Assembly (NCBI RefSeq): GCF_014196625.1
Contig: NZ_JACIDZ010000026.1
Location: forward strand, 1-34,385
DNA: 34,385 nucleotides
DNA from: Martelella radicis
GTDB taxonomy: Bacteria; Pseudomonadota; Alphaproteobacteria; Rhizobiales; Rhizobiaceae
Direction: 5' to 3'
Made by a program: the position numbers and the translations under genes. Under the pieces are notes generated by a model. That model worked only from the letters and a program-made list of their open reading frames with translations. It made no database searches and was not told the origin of the DNA. Of this stretch, positions 24,340 to 33,326 are shown piece by piece; positions within the stretch are counted from its first letter, which is position 1; each line of letters opens with the position of its first letter.

Positions 24340-25153
24340 TGCGGCCTCCTTTCAGCGATGTCGTGCGTTCCAGAATCCAGTCGGCGACCAGATTGACGGA
24401 GATGGCGAGCGCTGCGATGGCGACAGCCGGAAGCAGGGCTGCTGGAATGCCATAGACGATGCCATCCTTGTTTTCCTTCACGATACCGCCCCAGTCGGCA
24501 TTCGGCGGCTGGATGCCGAGCCCGAGGAAGGACAGCGTCGAGATGAACAGAACGACGAAGATGAAACGCATGCCGAGTTCGGCAATCAGCGGCGAAATCG
24601 CATTCGGCAGGATTTCCCGGAAGATCACCCAGATCTGGCCTTCACCGCGAAGGTTTGCAGCCTCGACGAAGTCCATGACCGCGAGATCGGCGGCAACGGC
24701 GCGCGACAGGCGGAACATCCGCGTTGCCTCCAGAAGGCCGATGACGACGATCAGGATAGGCACCGTCACCGGCATAACCGACAGCACGACCAGCGCAAAG
24801 ATCAGCGATGGAATGGCCATGATGAGGTCGACGAAGCGCGACAGAACCTGATCGAGCCAACCGCCGACAGTCGCAGCAAAAAGCCCGAGCGTGGTACCGA
24901 CGATAAAGGCGACCATGGTTGCCGCGATTGCCACGAAAATCGTGGTGCGGCCGCCATAGATCAGGCGCGACAGCAGATCGCGGCCGATATTGTCGGTGCC
25001 AAGCCAGTGCGCGGCGGATGCCGGCTCCCAGACATCGCCGACAACCTGGCTCATGCCATAGGGCGCAAGCCACGGCGCGAAGATGGCCGCGAGGAAGAAG
25101 CAGATGGTGACAAACAGGCCGACAAGGGCGGGATAAGGTATTCGTTTTATCAT
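24332..25153 (-). CDS. Peptide/nickel-type ABC transporter permease, DppC-like
   Basis: 273 residues from ATG 25153 (MIKRIPYPALVGLFVTICFFLAAIFAPWLAPYG); the longer frame upstream is not coding. HWLGTDNIGRDLLSRLIYGGRTTIF is the DppC signature, DFVEAANLRGEGQIWVIFREILPN the EAA loop, and LSFLGLGIQPPNADWGGIV the C-terminal motif. It lies 10 bp after the DppB-like gene and overlaps the ATPase start by 8 bp. Confidence 0.92.
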   Translation of the reverse strand: MIKRIPYPALVGLFVTICFFLAAIFAPWLAPYGMSQVVGDVWEPASAAHWLGTDNIGRDLLSRLIYGGRTTIFVAIAATMVAFIVGTTLGLFAATVGGWLDQVLSRFVDLIMAIPSLIFALVVLSVMPVTVPILIVVIGLLEATRMFRLSRAVAADLAVMDFVEAANLRGEGQIWVIFREILPNAISPLIAELGMRFIFVVLFISTLSFLGLGIQPPNADWGGIVKENKDGIVYGIPAALLPAVAIAALAISVNLVADWILERTTSLKGGRNG

Positions 25154-25163
25154 GTTCTTCTCC

Positions 25164-26123
25164 TCATCGCGGATGCCGCAGACGCGGATTGGCGAGGATT
25201 GAGAAGATATCCGCCAGCATATTGAGGGAGATGTAGACGCCGGCAAAGATGATGCCGCAGGCCTGGACCACCGGCACATCGCGCTTGGCCACATGATCGA
25301 CCAGATATTGGCCCATGCCCGGATAGACGAAGACCACTTCGACCACCACGACGCCGACGACCAGATAGGCCATGTTCAGCATCACCACGTTGACGATCGG
25401 CGCAATGGCGTTCGGAAACGCATGACGCCAGATCACCTTGAAGCGGGACAACCCGTTCAGTTCGGCGGTTTCGATATAGGCCGACTGCATGACGTTCAAA
25501 AGCGCTGCACGCGTCATGCGCATCATATGCGCCAGCACGACCATCACCAGAACGGTGACCGGCAGCGCAATGGCATGCAGCTTGGCGAAGAACGACATGT
25601 TCGCACTGATCATCGCGACCGATGGCGCCCAACCGAGCTGCACGCCGATATAGAAGATCAGGATGTAGCTCAGCATGAATTCCGGCACGGAGATCGATGC
25701 AAGCGTAATGGTCGAGATCAGCTTGTCCGGCCAGCGGTTGCGGTAGAGCACAGAAACGAGGCCGAGAATGATGGCAAGCGGCACCGAGATGATGGCAGCA
25801 CACCCCGCCAGAAACAGCGTGTTCGACAGCCGGCCCTCGATGGCGGTGGCGATGTTCTGGCCGTTGGTCAAAGACGTGCCGAGATCGCCATGCAACAGAC
25901 CGACAAGCCACGACAGGTAGCGCTGATAGACCGGCGCGTTCAGACCGAGTTCGGCGCGCAGGTTTGCCAACGCTTCAGGTGTGGCGGATTGGCCGAGAAT
26001 GGCCTGGGCGACATCGCCGGGCAGCATCTGGGTGCCGGCGAAAATCAGGATCGATACGAAAAAGATCAGCATGAGGCCCAGCGCCAAGCGCTGGACCACA
26101 AGCTTGAGAAGGGAGGCGTTCAT
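25164..26123 (-). CDS. Peptide/nickel-type ABC transporter permease, DppB-like
   Basis: 319 residues. It starts MNASLLKLVVQRLALGLMLIFFVSILIFAGTQMLPGD with the first membrane helix, then LGLNAPVYQRYLSWLVGLLHGDLGTSLTNG, typical of DppB. The EAA loop is AYIETAELNGLSRFKVIWRHAFPN. VVEVVFVYPGMGQYLVDHV and ILANPRLRHPR close the protein in family style. It lies 7 bp after the binding-protein gene. Confidence 0.92.
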   Translation of the reverse strand: MNASLLKLVVQRLALGLMLIFFVSILIFAGTQMLPGDVAQAILGQSATPEALANLRAELGLNAPVYQRYLSWLVGLLHGDLGTSLTNGQNIATAIEGRLSNTLFLAGCAAIISVPLAIILGLVSVLYRNRWPDKLISTITLASISVPEFMLSYILIFYIGVQLGWAPSVAMISANMSFFAKLHAIALPVTVLVMVVLAHMMRMTRAALLNVMQSAYIETAELNGLSRFKVIWRHAFPNAIAPIVNVVMLNMAYLVVGVVVVEVVFVYPGMGQYLVDHVAKRDVPVVQACGIIFAGVYISLNMLADIFSILANPRLRHPR

Positions 26124-26130
26124 GGGCGCC

Positions 26131-27717
26131 TCATGCCTTCCAGCATTTTACGGGAGCAAGACCGTTCATCAGCTCGAAGACGCCGTTTTCTTCCCAGCCC
26201 TGAACATCGGTGCTGACAGCCTGAACGAACTCGTTGAACATCGGGCAGATGAGACCGCCTTCGTCGCGCAGGATCTTCGCCATCTGGCTGTACTGGTCCT
26301 TGCGCTTGGCCTGATCCAGTTCACCCTTGGCCTCCAGAAGAAGTTCGTCGAACTCCTCATTGTAGAAGTGGGTGTCATTCCAGTCGGCGCTGGAAAGATA
26401 GGCGGTGGTGTACATCTGGTCCTGAACCGGGCGGCCATCCCAGTAGGAGGCGCAGAACGGCGTGTTGTTCCAGACATCCGACCAGTAGCCATCATCGGGC
26501 TCGCGCTGGATCTCAAGCGGAATGCCCGCTGCCTGCGCGCTCTGCTGGAAAAGCTGCGCGGCATCGACCGCGCCCGGGAAGGCGGTTTCGGCAACACGCA
26601 GGATAATCGGGCTGCCGTCATGACCGGAAGCCTTGTAGAGCTCGGCGGCCTTTTCCGGATCGTAGGTGCGCTGCTCGATGCTGTCGTCAAACAGCGGATA
26701 GCTTTCGTTGATCGGGAAGTCGTTGCCGACCGAACCATAGCCACGCAGGATCTTTTCGACCATTTCCTCACGGTTGATCGCGTATTTCAGGGCGTTGCGC
26801 AGCTCCTTGTTGTCGAAGGGCGGCTGGTCGCACTGCATGATGAAGACGTAATGGCCACGACCGGCAACATGGTCGACGGTGATGTTCGGCGCACGGTCAA
26901 GCAGACCGGCAACGCGTGGCGCGACCTGGTTGACAATATCGACCTGACCGGACTGAAGCGCGGCATTGCGCGCCGTCGCATCATTGATGATGGTCATTTC
27001 GATCGTGTCGAAGTGACCACGGCTGTCGTCCCAGTAGTCGGCAAACTTTTCGAAGGTGTAACGAACGCCGGGTTCCGCCTCGACAATCTTGTAGGCGCCG
27101 GTACCGATACCGGCCGTCGGGTCTTCGCGACCACCGCCCGGCTGGATCGCCAGATGGAAGTCGGAGAGGAGATAAGGAAGGTCGGCCGTCGGCACATCGA
27201 CTTCGACGATCAGGTTTTCGCCATCGACGCGGATATCGGAAATGCCGCGCATGATGCCGAGCGCGCCGGACTTGGAATCCTCATCCGAATGGCGCAGCAG
27301 CGTCTGGCGTACATCTTCCGGCGTCATCGTCTCGCCGTTGTGGAACTTGACGCCCTGGCGGATCTTGAAGGTCCAGGTCTTGGCATCGTCGGAGGCTTCG
27401 AAGGATTCCGCCAGACGCGGGTTCAGCGAACCATCGGCATTCACTTCGAGAAGCTGTTCGCCGTAAGCGCGAACGACGTGAAACGGCACCTGGCTGGCAA
27501 TCAGCGCCGGGTCGAGCGAGGTGGTGGACGAGCCGCCGCCAAGGCCCATGCGCAACGTGCCGCCCTTGACCGGCTCCTGCGCCATGGCCATGCGGCCGAA
27601 CATCGAATTGGCGGCTACAGCGCCGACGCCGAGCGCCGAGGTGCGGGCGATGAATGCGCGACGCGACATGCCGCTCTTCAACATGCTGGCTGTGAGAGAT
27701 TTCCGAAATTTTTTCAT
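26131..27717 (-). CDS. Tat-exported family 5 substrate-binding protein of carnitine operon
   Basis: 528 residues from ATG 27717 (MKKFRKSLTAS), with GGAAG 5 bp upstream; the frame open further upstream overlaps non-coding sequence. A twin-arginine signal, SRRAFIARTSALGVGAVAA, precedes GGTLRMGLGGG. The order is the ordinary one for SBP_bac_5: TWTFKIRQGVKFHNGETMTPED, then GTGAYKIVEAEPGVRYTFEKF, NREEMVEKIL, YDPEKAAELYKASG, then the C-terminal segment with ALGELDQAKR-like helices and CWKA at the end. It is the in-window control for the permuted binding protein at 7696-9399. The ligand is presumably carnitine or a relative, inferred from the operon only. Confidence 0.9.
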   Translation of the reverse strand: MKKFRKSLTASMLKSGMSRRAFIARTSALGVGAVAANSMFGRMAMAQEPVKGGTLRMGLGGGSSTTSLDPALIASQVPFHVVRAYGEQLLEVNADGSLNPRLAESFEASDDAKTWTFKIRQGVKFHNGETMTPEDVRQTLLRHSDEDSKSGALGIMRGISDIRVDGENLIVEVDVPTADLPYLLSDFHLAIQPGGGREDPTAGIGTGAYKIVEAEPGVRYTFEKFADYWDDSRGHFDTIEMTIINDATARNAALQSGQVDIVNQVAPRVAGLLDRAPNITVDHVAGRGHYVFIMQCDQPPFDNKELRNALKYAINREEMVEKILRGYGSVGNDFPINESYPLFDDSIEQRTYDPEKAAELYKASGHDGSPIILRVAETAFPGAVDAAQLFQQSAQAAGIPLEIQREPDDGYWSDVWNNTPFCASYWDGRPVQDQMYTTAYLSSADWNDTHFYNEEFDELLLEAKGELDQAKRKDQYSQMAKILRDEGGLICPMFNEFVQAVSTDVQGWEENGVFELMNGLAPVKCWKA

Positions 27718-27824
27718 TTTTGCTTCCGTCTTGGTTTGGGTTTGTCCGCAAACGAGGCGGCTCGCATGCCTCTCAGATGGGGCGGAATAAAAGTGTTGGA
27801 ACGAGCCCGTATGAAACTTGGCAG

Positions 27825-29270
27825 CTAACGCGTGCCGGGGCGCTCGCCGACAAAGCGGCCGGCGCCATCGGCATCGAAACCGGAATGTATGCGCTCGAAT
27901 TCCGCCAGCTTTTCGGCGACCTCGCCTTCCGGAACGCATGAGCGCCGGGCATTGAGATCCGTGTGCAGCAGCAGCGTCTCGACGGTGGCCGCCAATTCGC
28001 CGTCGCCGCGGAAAAGCCGGTGAAAGAGGTGCATCTTCTTGCCCTGGCCGGAGAGCAGCTGCGACGTCGCCGTCAGCCTGTCGCCCTCGTGAACCTCATT
28101 GAGATAGCGCACATGGCTTTCGACGGTGAAATAGCTGAGGCCGCTGGCGATATAGGAGGCATCCGCGCCGATCAGTTCCATGAAGCCATCGGTCGCCTTG
28201 GAGCCGGCCTCCAGATAGAAGGTCTCGTTCATGTGGCCGTTATAGTCGGTCCATGATGGCGGCACCTGGCGGCTAAGCGTCACGGGAAGGCCATCGCGCG
28301 CTCCGCTGACAACAAGATCGGCCTCATGCGCCGACAAAACCTTGCCGGCGGCATTGTCGCTGACCTTCAGCGCCCGCAGGATGCCAACAAGGTTGTCGTC
28401 GCGCTCCCGCTCCAGCGACCGGATCGACTTTTCACCCGACTGGTCGTCCGACTGACCGGCGATCAGCTCGACAAGCTCGTCGTTGAATTCCGGCACGTCC
28501 ATGAGCTTCGTCCACGGCCATGACAGCGCCGGGCCGAACTGCGCCATGAAATGCTTCATGCCCGCCTCGCCTCCGGCAATGCGGTAGGTCTCGAACAGGC
28601 CCATCTGGGCAAAGCGTAGGCCGAAGCCCATGCGGATCGCCTCGTCGATATCCTCTGTAGTGGCAACGCCGTCCTTCACCAGCCAAAGGCTTTCACGCCA
28701 GATCGCTTCGAGAAGTCGGTCGGCGATATGGGCGTCGATTTCCTTTTTCACCGTCAGCGGATACATGCCGATGGAGCGGAGGATCCCGGCGGCCTTTTCG
28801 CAGGTCGCCTTGTCGCCGACGAGCTCGACCAGCGGCAGAAGATAGACCGGATTGAACGGATGAGCGACGATGGCGCGGGCGCCCTTTTCATCCAGCTCCG
28901 ACGGTTTGAAACCCGATGTCGATGAACCGATGATCGCCCCCTGCCCTGCCGCCGCAGAAATGGCGGCATGGGTTTCATGCTTCAGCGCCAGCCGCTCCGG
29001 CACGCTTTCCTGCACCCAGATAGCACCGGCAACGGCCTCTTGCAGCGTGGCGCAGAAGGTCAGCGTCCCCTCGGCAGGCAACGGCTTGTCGTAGAGCGCC
29101 GGCAGCGAGCGACGGGCATTGGTTATGACTTCGCCGATCTTGCGCTCGGCTTCCGGATCAGGATCGAACACCGCAACGTCAAAACCGTTCAGCAGGAAGC
29201 GCGCGGCCCAGCCGCCGCCAATCACGCCGCCGCCGACAATCGCAGCCTTCGATAGGCCATCCCCGCTCAT
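27825..29270 (-). CDS. lcdH: L-carnitine dehydrogenase fused to betainyl-CoA thioesterase
   Basis: 481 residues, two domains. Residues 1 to about 320 form a 3-hydroxyacyl-CoA-dehydrogenase-type enzyme with AAIVGGGVIGGGWAARF (NAD site), GSSTSGFKPSEL, and HPFNPVYLLPLVELV with the catalytic His; this class oxidises L-carnitine to 3-dehydrocarnitine. Residues from about 335 form a hot-dog thioesterase with PPSWTDYNGHMNETFYL, whose DYNGHM motif is typical, and which in this fusion is taken to hydrolyse betainyl-CoA. The start overlaps the BKACE stop by 4 bp. Neighbouring cleavage enzyme and CdhR-like regulator support the carnitine assignment. Confidence 0.85.
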   Translation of the reverse strand: MSGDGLSKAAIVGGGVIGGGWAARFLLNGFDVAVFDPDPEAERKIGEVITNARRSLPALYDKPLPAEGTLTFCATLQEAVAGAIWVQESVPERLALKHETHAAISAAAGQGAIIGSSTSGFKPSELDEKGARAIVAHPFNPVYLLPLVELVGDKATCEKAAGILRSIGMYPLTVKKEIDAHIADRLLEAIWRESLWLVKDGVATTEDIDEAIRMGFGLRFAQMGLFETYRIAGGEAGMKHFMAQFGPALSWPWTKLMDVPEFNDELVELIAGQSDDQSGEKSIRSLERERDDNLVGILRALKVSDNAAGKVLSAHEADLVVSGARDGLPVTLSRQVPPSWTDYNGHMNETFYLEAGSKATDGFMELIGADASYIASGLSYFTVESHVRYLNEVHEGDRLTATSQLLSGQGKKMHLFHRLFRGDGELAATVETLLLHTDLNARRSCVPEGEVAEKLAEFERIHSGFDADGAGRFVGERPGTR

Positions 29271-30190
29271 CGCGCAGCACCCTTCGGCGCGCGTTTCACG
29301 AGACCGAGCTTCTCACGCACGGCTTCCGGGCCAATGACGCGGGCGCCCATAGTCTCGGCAACCGTCACGGCCTTTTCGACAAGCTGGGCATTGGTGGCGA
29401 GCACGCCCTTCGACAGATAGATATTGTCTTCCAGACCGACGCGGATATTGCCGCCGGCAAGCATGGCCGCCGCCGCATAGGGCATCTGGTCACGGCCGAG
29501 CGAGAAGGCCGACCAGTGCCAGTCTTCCGGCACATTGTTGACCATGGCCATGAAGGTGTTGAGGTCGTTCGGCGCGCCCCACGGAACGCCCATGCACAGC
29601 TGCACCAGCGCCGGCGAGGTCAGGATGCCTTCCTTGACCAACTGCTTGGCAAACCAGAGATGGCCGGTATCAAACGCCTCGATCTCGGGCTTCACGCCGA
29701 GATCGGTCATCATCTGGCCCATGGCGCGCAGCATGCCGGGCGTATTGGTCATCACGTAGTCGGCTTCGGCGAAATTCATCGTGCCGCAATCGAGCGTGCA
29801 GAGTTCCGGCAAGCATTCGGCGATGTGGACGACACGTTCGGCAGCGCCGATCATGTCGGTTCCGGCCTCGTTGACCGGCAGCGGCTTTTCCGTCGACCCG
29901 AAGATGATGTCGCCGCCCATGCCGGCCGTCAGGTTCAGCACCACATCAACCTCCGCATCGCGGATGCGGTCGGTCACTTCGCGATAGAGCGTCGGAAGAC
30001 GTGAAGGAACACCGGTTTCGGGATCGCGGACATGACAGTGGACGATGGCAGCGCCCGCCTTGGCGGCATCGATGGCGCTCCTTGCAATCGCTTCAGCCGA
30101 ACGGGGAACATGGGGAGAGCGGTCCTGGGTGCTGCCCGAACCGGTGACAGCGCATGTGATGAAAACATCCCTGTTCATTGTCAGAGGCAT
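29267..30190 (-). CDS. BKACE-family enzyme, likely dehydrocarnitine-cleaving
   Basis: 307 residues of the beta-keto acid cleavage family (DUF849). With acetyl-CoA, the carnitine-linked members split 3-dehydrocarnitine into acetoacetate and betainyl-CoA. Marks: VFITCAVTGSGSTQDRSPHVP, GAAIVHCHVRDPETG with the zinc-binding HCH, NLTAGMGGD, and VGLEDNIYLSKGVLATNAQ. AGGAG lies 5 bp before ATG 30190. It is first in an eight-gene operon and adjoins carnitine dehydrogenase, which fixes the likely substrate. Confidence 0.85.
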   Translation of the reverse strand: MPLTMNRDVFITCAVTGSGSTQDRSPHVPRSAEAIARSAIDAAKAGAAIVHCHVRDPETGVPSRLPTLYREVTDRIRDAEVDVVLNLTAGMGGDIIFGSTEKPLPVNEAGTDMIGAAERVVHIAECLPELCTLDCGTMNFAEADYVMTNTPGMLRAMGQMMTDLGVKPEIEAFDTGHLWFAKQLVKEGILTSPALVQLCMGVPWGAPNDLNTFMAMVNNVPEDWHWSAFSLGRDQMPYAAAAMLAGGNIRVGLEDNIYLSKGVLATNAQLVEKAVTVAETMGARVIGPEAVREKLGLVKRAPKGAAR

Positions 30191-30614
30191 GAATACTCCT
30201 GTTACGTCGCTCCCGTCAGCAAAGCCGGCGAGCGAAAATTCTTGTTGCGCACAAACCGGCCAATGGCCTTTGCCGGCCGGGTGCGAATTCCAAATTTTGT
30301 TCGCGCAGATTCACGCCCTGCGCGGCGCTTAGCGTGCAAATCTGAATCGGACTTCGGATGCAGGAAGCATCCCGGCACGCGGCATTCAACCATGTGCATG
30401 ACCCGGTGGAAAAACAGTCACATGCCGCTTGGGATAAGCATGCCCCCGTCAGGGTAGACCTCGTCACCGGCTCGTCCGATTGTCTCAGCAACGGGCCTGA
30501 GGCGCGCTGTCGCAAAGACATGACGGTTTCGATGGGCAGGAGAATAGGATAGCCAGACCTATGTGTTTTATCTTATTGTGCCATTTTATTGTCCAATGAT
30601 GCCGAATACGCCAC
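30191..30614. promoter_or_regulatory. Divergent regulatory region, carnitine operon/CdhR-like regulator
   Basis: 424 bp without a gene between the divergent BKACE operon and the AraC-type regulator. Most is GC-rich, but 30561-30600 is strikingly AT-rich and holds the near direct repeat TTATTGTGCCA (30573-30583) and TTATTGTCCA (30586-30595), about one helical turn apart, as expected for an AraC-family dimer site. It could serve either direction. No confident -35/-10 pair is assigned. Confidence 0.5.
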
Positions 30615-31541
30615 ATGAACGTCACATTCCTGCTCCTTGACGGCTTTTCGAACCTGGTTTTCTCCTGTCTTCTCGAACCGCTTCGCATGGTTCACGATCT
30701 CTATCGGGAAGATATCAATTGGCGGGTCATCAGCGCCGATGACGGGATGGTGGAGAGCTCGTCGCACCTGCTGCTTGTTCCCACGGCAAAGCGCGAAGAC
30801 ATCGAGGCTTCCGATCTTCTCGTTATCATTTCCAGCAACGGCTACCGCCAGCATCCGACGCCGGAAAACCAGCGCCTCGTCATGGCGCTCGCCCGACAGA
30901 GCCGTTATGTCATCGGCGCGGATGCCGGCGCATGGATGCTCGCCTCGACCGGCCTCCTCGACGACCTGACGGCAACGCTGCACTGGTCGGTGATCAGCGA
31001 ATTTGCGGAGACCTTTCCGGACGTTCACGTCAGCCAGGCAAGCTACGTCAAGGAAGGGCGGCTGTGGAGCTGCGGCGGCGCCTCGACGGCGCTGGAACTC
31101 ATTCTCGCCTTCATCACCGAGGAGTTCGGCGCGGCCAGAGCGTTCATGGTCTCATCCATGTTCATGCATGATGCAAGCCCGCAGCGCGACGGCGCGCGCA
31201 TGCCGACGGCGCTTTCCGTGCCAGGTCGCAGCAAGATGGACGCCATCATCAACATCATGGTGGAAACGATCGAAAATCCGCTTTCGCTCAGCGCGCTTGC
31301 CGAACGCGCCCACATGTCGACCCGCACCCTCAACCGGCTGTTCAAGGCCGAGCTCGGCATGTCGCCGGGGCAGTATTACCAGAACATCAGGCTGACCCAC
31401 GCCCGCGAAATGGCGGAAAACACGGCTCTGGGCCTACGCGAAATCGCGATCCGCTCCGGCTATTCGAATGCCCCCGCCCTCAGCAAGGCCTTTCGCAAGG
31501 CCTATGGTCACTCGCTGCGCAAGATCGAAAAGAAGCCGTGA
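30615..31541 (+). CDS. cdhR: GlxA-type AraC-family activator, CdhR-like
   Basis: 308 residues. The N-terminal DJ-1/PfpI-like domain covers about 1-170 (MNVTFLLLDGFSNLVFSCLLEPL, then VIGADAGAWMLASTGLLD and LWSCGGASTALELILAFI). The C-terminal AraC DNA-binding domain (about 208-305) has two helix-turn-helices: LSALAERAHMSTRTLNRLFKAELG and LGLREIAIRSGYSNAPALSKAFRKAYG. This architecture is that of CdhR and GbdR, activators of carnitine and glycine betaine catabolism in Pseudomonas. Divergence from the carnitine operon supports a CdhR role. There is no clear Shine-Dalgarno before ATG 30615. Its end is 7 bp from the convergent hydrolase gene. Confidence 0.82.
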   Translation: MNVTFLLLDGFSNLVFSCLLEPLRMVHDLYREDINWRVISADDGMVESSSHLLLVPTAKREDIEASDLLVIISSNGYRQHPTPENQRLVMALARQSRYVIGADAGAWMLASTGLLDDLTATLHWSVISEFAETFPDVHVSQASYVKEGRLWSCGGASTALELILAFITEEFGAARAFMVSSMFMHDASPQRDGARMPTALSVPGRSKMDAIINIMVETIENPLSLSALAERAHMSTRTLNRLFKAELGMSPGQYYQNIRLTHAREMAENTALGLREIAIRSGYSNAPALSKAFRKAYGHSLRKIEKKP

Positions 31542-31548
31542 CTGGCCT

Positions 31549-32433
31549 TCAGCCGCCATGGCACAGAAGCGAAAGCCGCTCCGTGATCCGCCGGAACATA
31601 TCCGCCGCCCGCTGGCTGCGGTGACGGGCGCGCAACCAGCCATGCACCAATCCCGCCCCGGTTTCGACATGGACGGCAACGCCGACGGCTTGCGCCGCCG
31701 CCTGATAGCGCAGCGCATCATCGTGCAGCGGATCGCACTCGGCGGGATAAATGAAGGTCGGCGGCAGGCGGGCGAGATCGCCGGCCCGCGGCGTGGCGCT
31801 CGGATCATCCGGCGTGCCGCCGCGCACATCGCCATAGCCGCGCAACTCTTCGCGGGAAAGCAACGGCGCATGGGCGTGGGTCTCGAAGCTTCCGCCCTCC
31901 GGCGCGAAACCGAGCGAGGGATAGATCAGCACCTGCCCCGCAAGCGCCGGCCCCACCCACGTTCCGGCCACGCAGGCGCAGAGCGACGCGCCGGCGCTAT
32001 CGCCGCAAAGCACCAGCCGATGCGCCTCTGCAGCCACGCGCACGACGGCCATCGCATCATCATAGGCGGCCGGATGGCGGTGCTCCGGCGCCAGCCGGTA
32101 GTCGACGGACACCACCTGCACGCCGGTGGTAACGGCAATCTCCGCGCAGACGTCGTCGTGGCTTTCAAGCCCGCCCAGCACAAAGCCGCCGCCATGGGCA
32201 TAGACAATGACCGTATCGGTCTCTGCCCCATAAAAGCGAACCGGCACGCCAGCGACCACCCCGTCGGCAACCGCGAGCCCCTGCGGCCGCCCGGCATGAA
32301 AATGCGCCGCCATGCGATCGTAAGCCGCCCGCTGCCCGTCCCAATCATCACCCTTGAGGTCTGCGGGGTAGAAAGCCAGTGTTTCATTGACGAAGTCGAG
32401 AATGGCCTGGTCCAGATAAGTCTGATAATCCAC
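31549..32433 (-). CDS. Alpha/beta hydrolase, hormone-sensitive-lipase-like esterase
   Basis: 294 residues. GTG 32433 (VDYQTYLDQ) is preferred because AAGGGAG lies 7 bp upstream and the protein then has family length. The oxyanion motif is HGGGFVLGG, the nucleophile elbow GDSAGAS, the acid Asp in PAECDPLHDD and the His in LVHGWLRAR. DYRLAPEHRHPAAYDDA is diagnostic of this esterase family. It likely hydrolyses a small ester, conceivably an acylcarnitine ester given its neighbour, but it is convergent with cdhR and not in that operon. Confidence 0.88.
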   Translation of the reverse strand: MDYQTYLDQAILDFVNETLAFYPADLKGDDWDGQRAAYDRMAAHFHAGRPQGLAVADGVVAGVPVRFYGAETDTVIVYAHGGGFVLGGLESHDDVCAEIAVTTGVQVVSVDYRLAPEHRHPAAYDDAMAVVRVAAEAHRLVLCGDSAGASLCACVAGTWVGPALAGQVLIYPSLGFAPEGGSFETHAHAPLLSREELRGYGDVRGGTPDDPSATPRAGDLARLPPTFIYPAECDPLHDDALRYQAAAQAVGVAVHVETGAGLVHGWLRARHRSQRAADMFRRITERLSLLCHGG

Positions 32434-32767
32434 GAAGACGCTCCCTTGGCTGCAGGGATCGTTAGCCCATCTTCCCATCGGCAAACAAGTTCTGATTGAG
32501 CAGGCCACAAAAACCATCAGCGATCTGAACGCGAAGCTGTTCGGCTTGCCAACCAGCATGCGAGCAAACAAGGAGATTGCTGAAGATCCCTGTATCGATC
32601 TCCATCCTTCGTGGTTCACTTCTTCATTTCTGTCATTTCGGCAGAAAGGCTATGCATGGACCGGTATTATGGGCGCATATCCCAGCGCCGACTTCGCCGC
32701 GCTCGCCGCCGATCCGAAAGTCGAGCGATCATGTGCAAGCAGTTGAAAAATGAGGGAGAGGATTGAG
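32434..32767. other. No recognised gene; probable gene debris
   Basis: This lies between the hydrolase start and the GFA-family gene. A plus-strand frame (32546-32746) ends GAYPSADFAALAADPKVERS, which looks like the tail of a real protein but matches no family I can name. The promoters of both flanking genes should be in this stretch. Confidence 0.35.
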
Positions 32768-33151
32768 ATGATCAAGGGTAGATGCGAATGCGGCGCGGTC
32801 GCTTTCGAGGTGGAAAATGCGCGCGACACCGTCACGGTCTGCCATTGCAGCCAGTGCAGGCGAACGAGCGGTCATCTCTGGGCATCGACCCACGCGCCAT
32901 TCGACCAAGTAACGTTCCTGAATGACGAAGGATTGCGATGGTACGCGTCGTCCGATCATGCCAAACGCGGCTTCTGCATGCATTGCGGATCCAGCCTGTT
33001 CTATCGCATGAATGACGAGGCCGGCATCGGCATCGCCGCTGGTTGCCTGGACGACACTTCCACCTTGCGCATCAGCAAACACATCTTCGTTGCCGACAAA
33101 GGCGACTACTATTCGCGGCCAGAACTCCCCGAAATTATCGAGAATAGCTAA
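32768..33151 (+). CDS. GFA-family zinc-binding protein
   Basis: 127 residues of the glutathione-dependent formaldehyde-activating (GFA/CENP-V) family. Zinc-site cysteines appear as RCECGAVAF, VCHCSQCRRTSG and FCMHCGSSLFYR; the end AAGCLDDTSTLRISKHIFV is typical. ATG 32768 is preferred over the ATG at 32750 because GAGGA lies 5 bp upstream and the family begins MIKGRCECG. Most members of this family have no proven substrate. Confidence 0.88.
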   Translation: MIKGRCECGAVAFEVENARDTVTVCHCSQCRRTSGHLWASTHAPFDQVTFLNDEGLRWYASSDHAKRGFCMHCGSSLFYRMNDEAGIGIAAGCLDDTSTLRISKHIFVADKGDYYSRPELPEIIENS

Positions 33152-33165
33152 AACCGTTCCGGTTT
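33151..33165 (+). terminator. Small hairpin at end of GFA gene
   Basis: AAACCG-TTC-CGGTTT, a perfect 6-bp stem beginning at the stop codon of the GFA gene and followed by C rather than a T-run, so a weak terminator at best. Confidence 0.35.
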
Positions 33166-33271
33166 CAATGAAGGCGATTCTGTTTCGGCTAACCGGAAGG
33201 GCTCTGTTAACTACGGCTCACCCGTGGCCACTGACCTATCCATTGCGACGGATATATCGGCGCAGAATAGC

Positions 33272-33304
33272 AAAAAGGCCTCACCCGGTAAGAATGAAGC
33301 CTTT
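33272..33304 (-). terminator. Terminator of lost initiator tRNA gene
   Basis: On the minus strand, AAAGGCTTCA pairs with TGAGGCCTTT (one mismatch) around a 12-nt loop and is followed by more T residues. It lies 23 bp downstream of the tRNA 3' fragment and is oriented to stop transcription from it, as expected behind a tRNA gene. Confidence 0.6.
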
Positions 33305-33326
33305 GATATTCTTGATAAAACAGTTT

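Noticed and set aside
22717-24396. 559-codon plus-strand open frame opposite the fused ATPase
   Set aside because: It is the antisense of a gene with two complete ABC ATPase domains, and the translation is low-complexity in Asp, Arg and His. The same holds for 25981-27828 opposite the binding protein.
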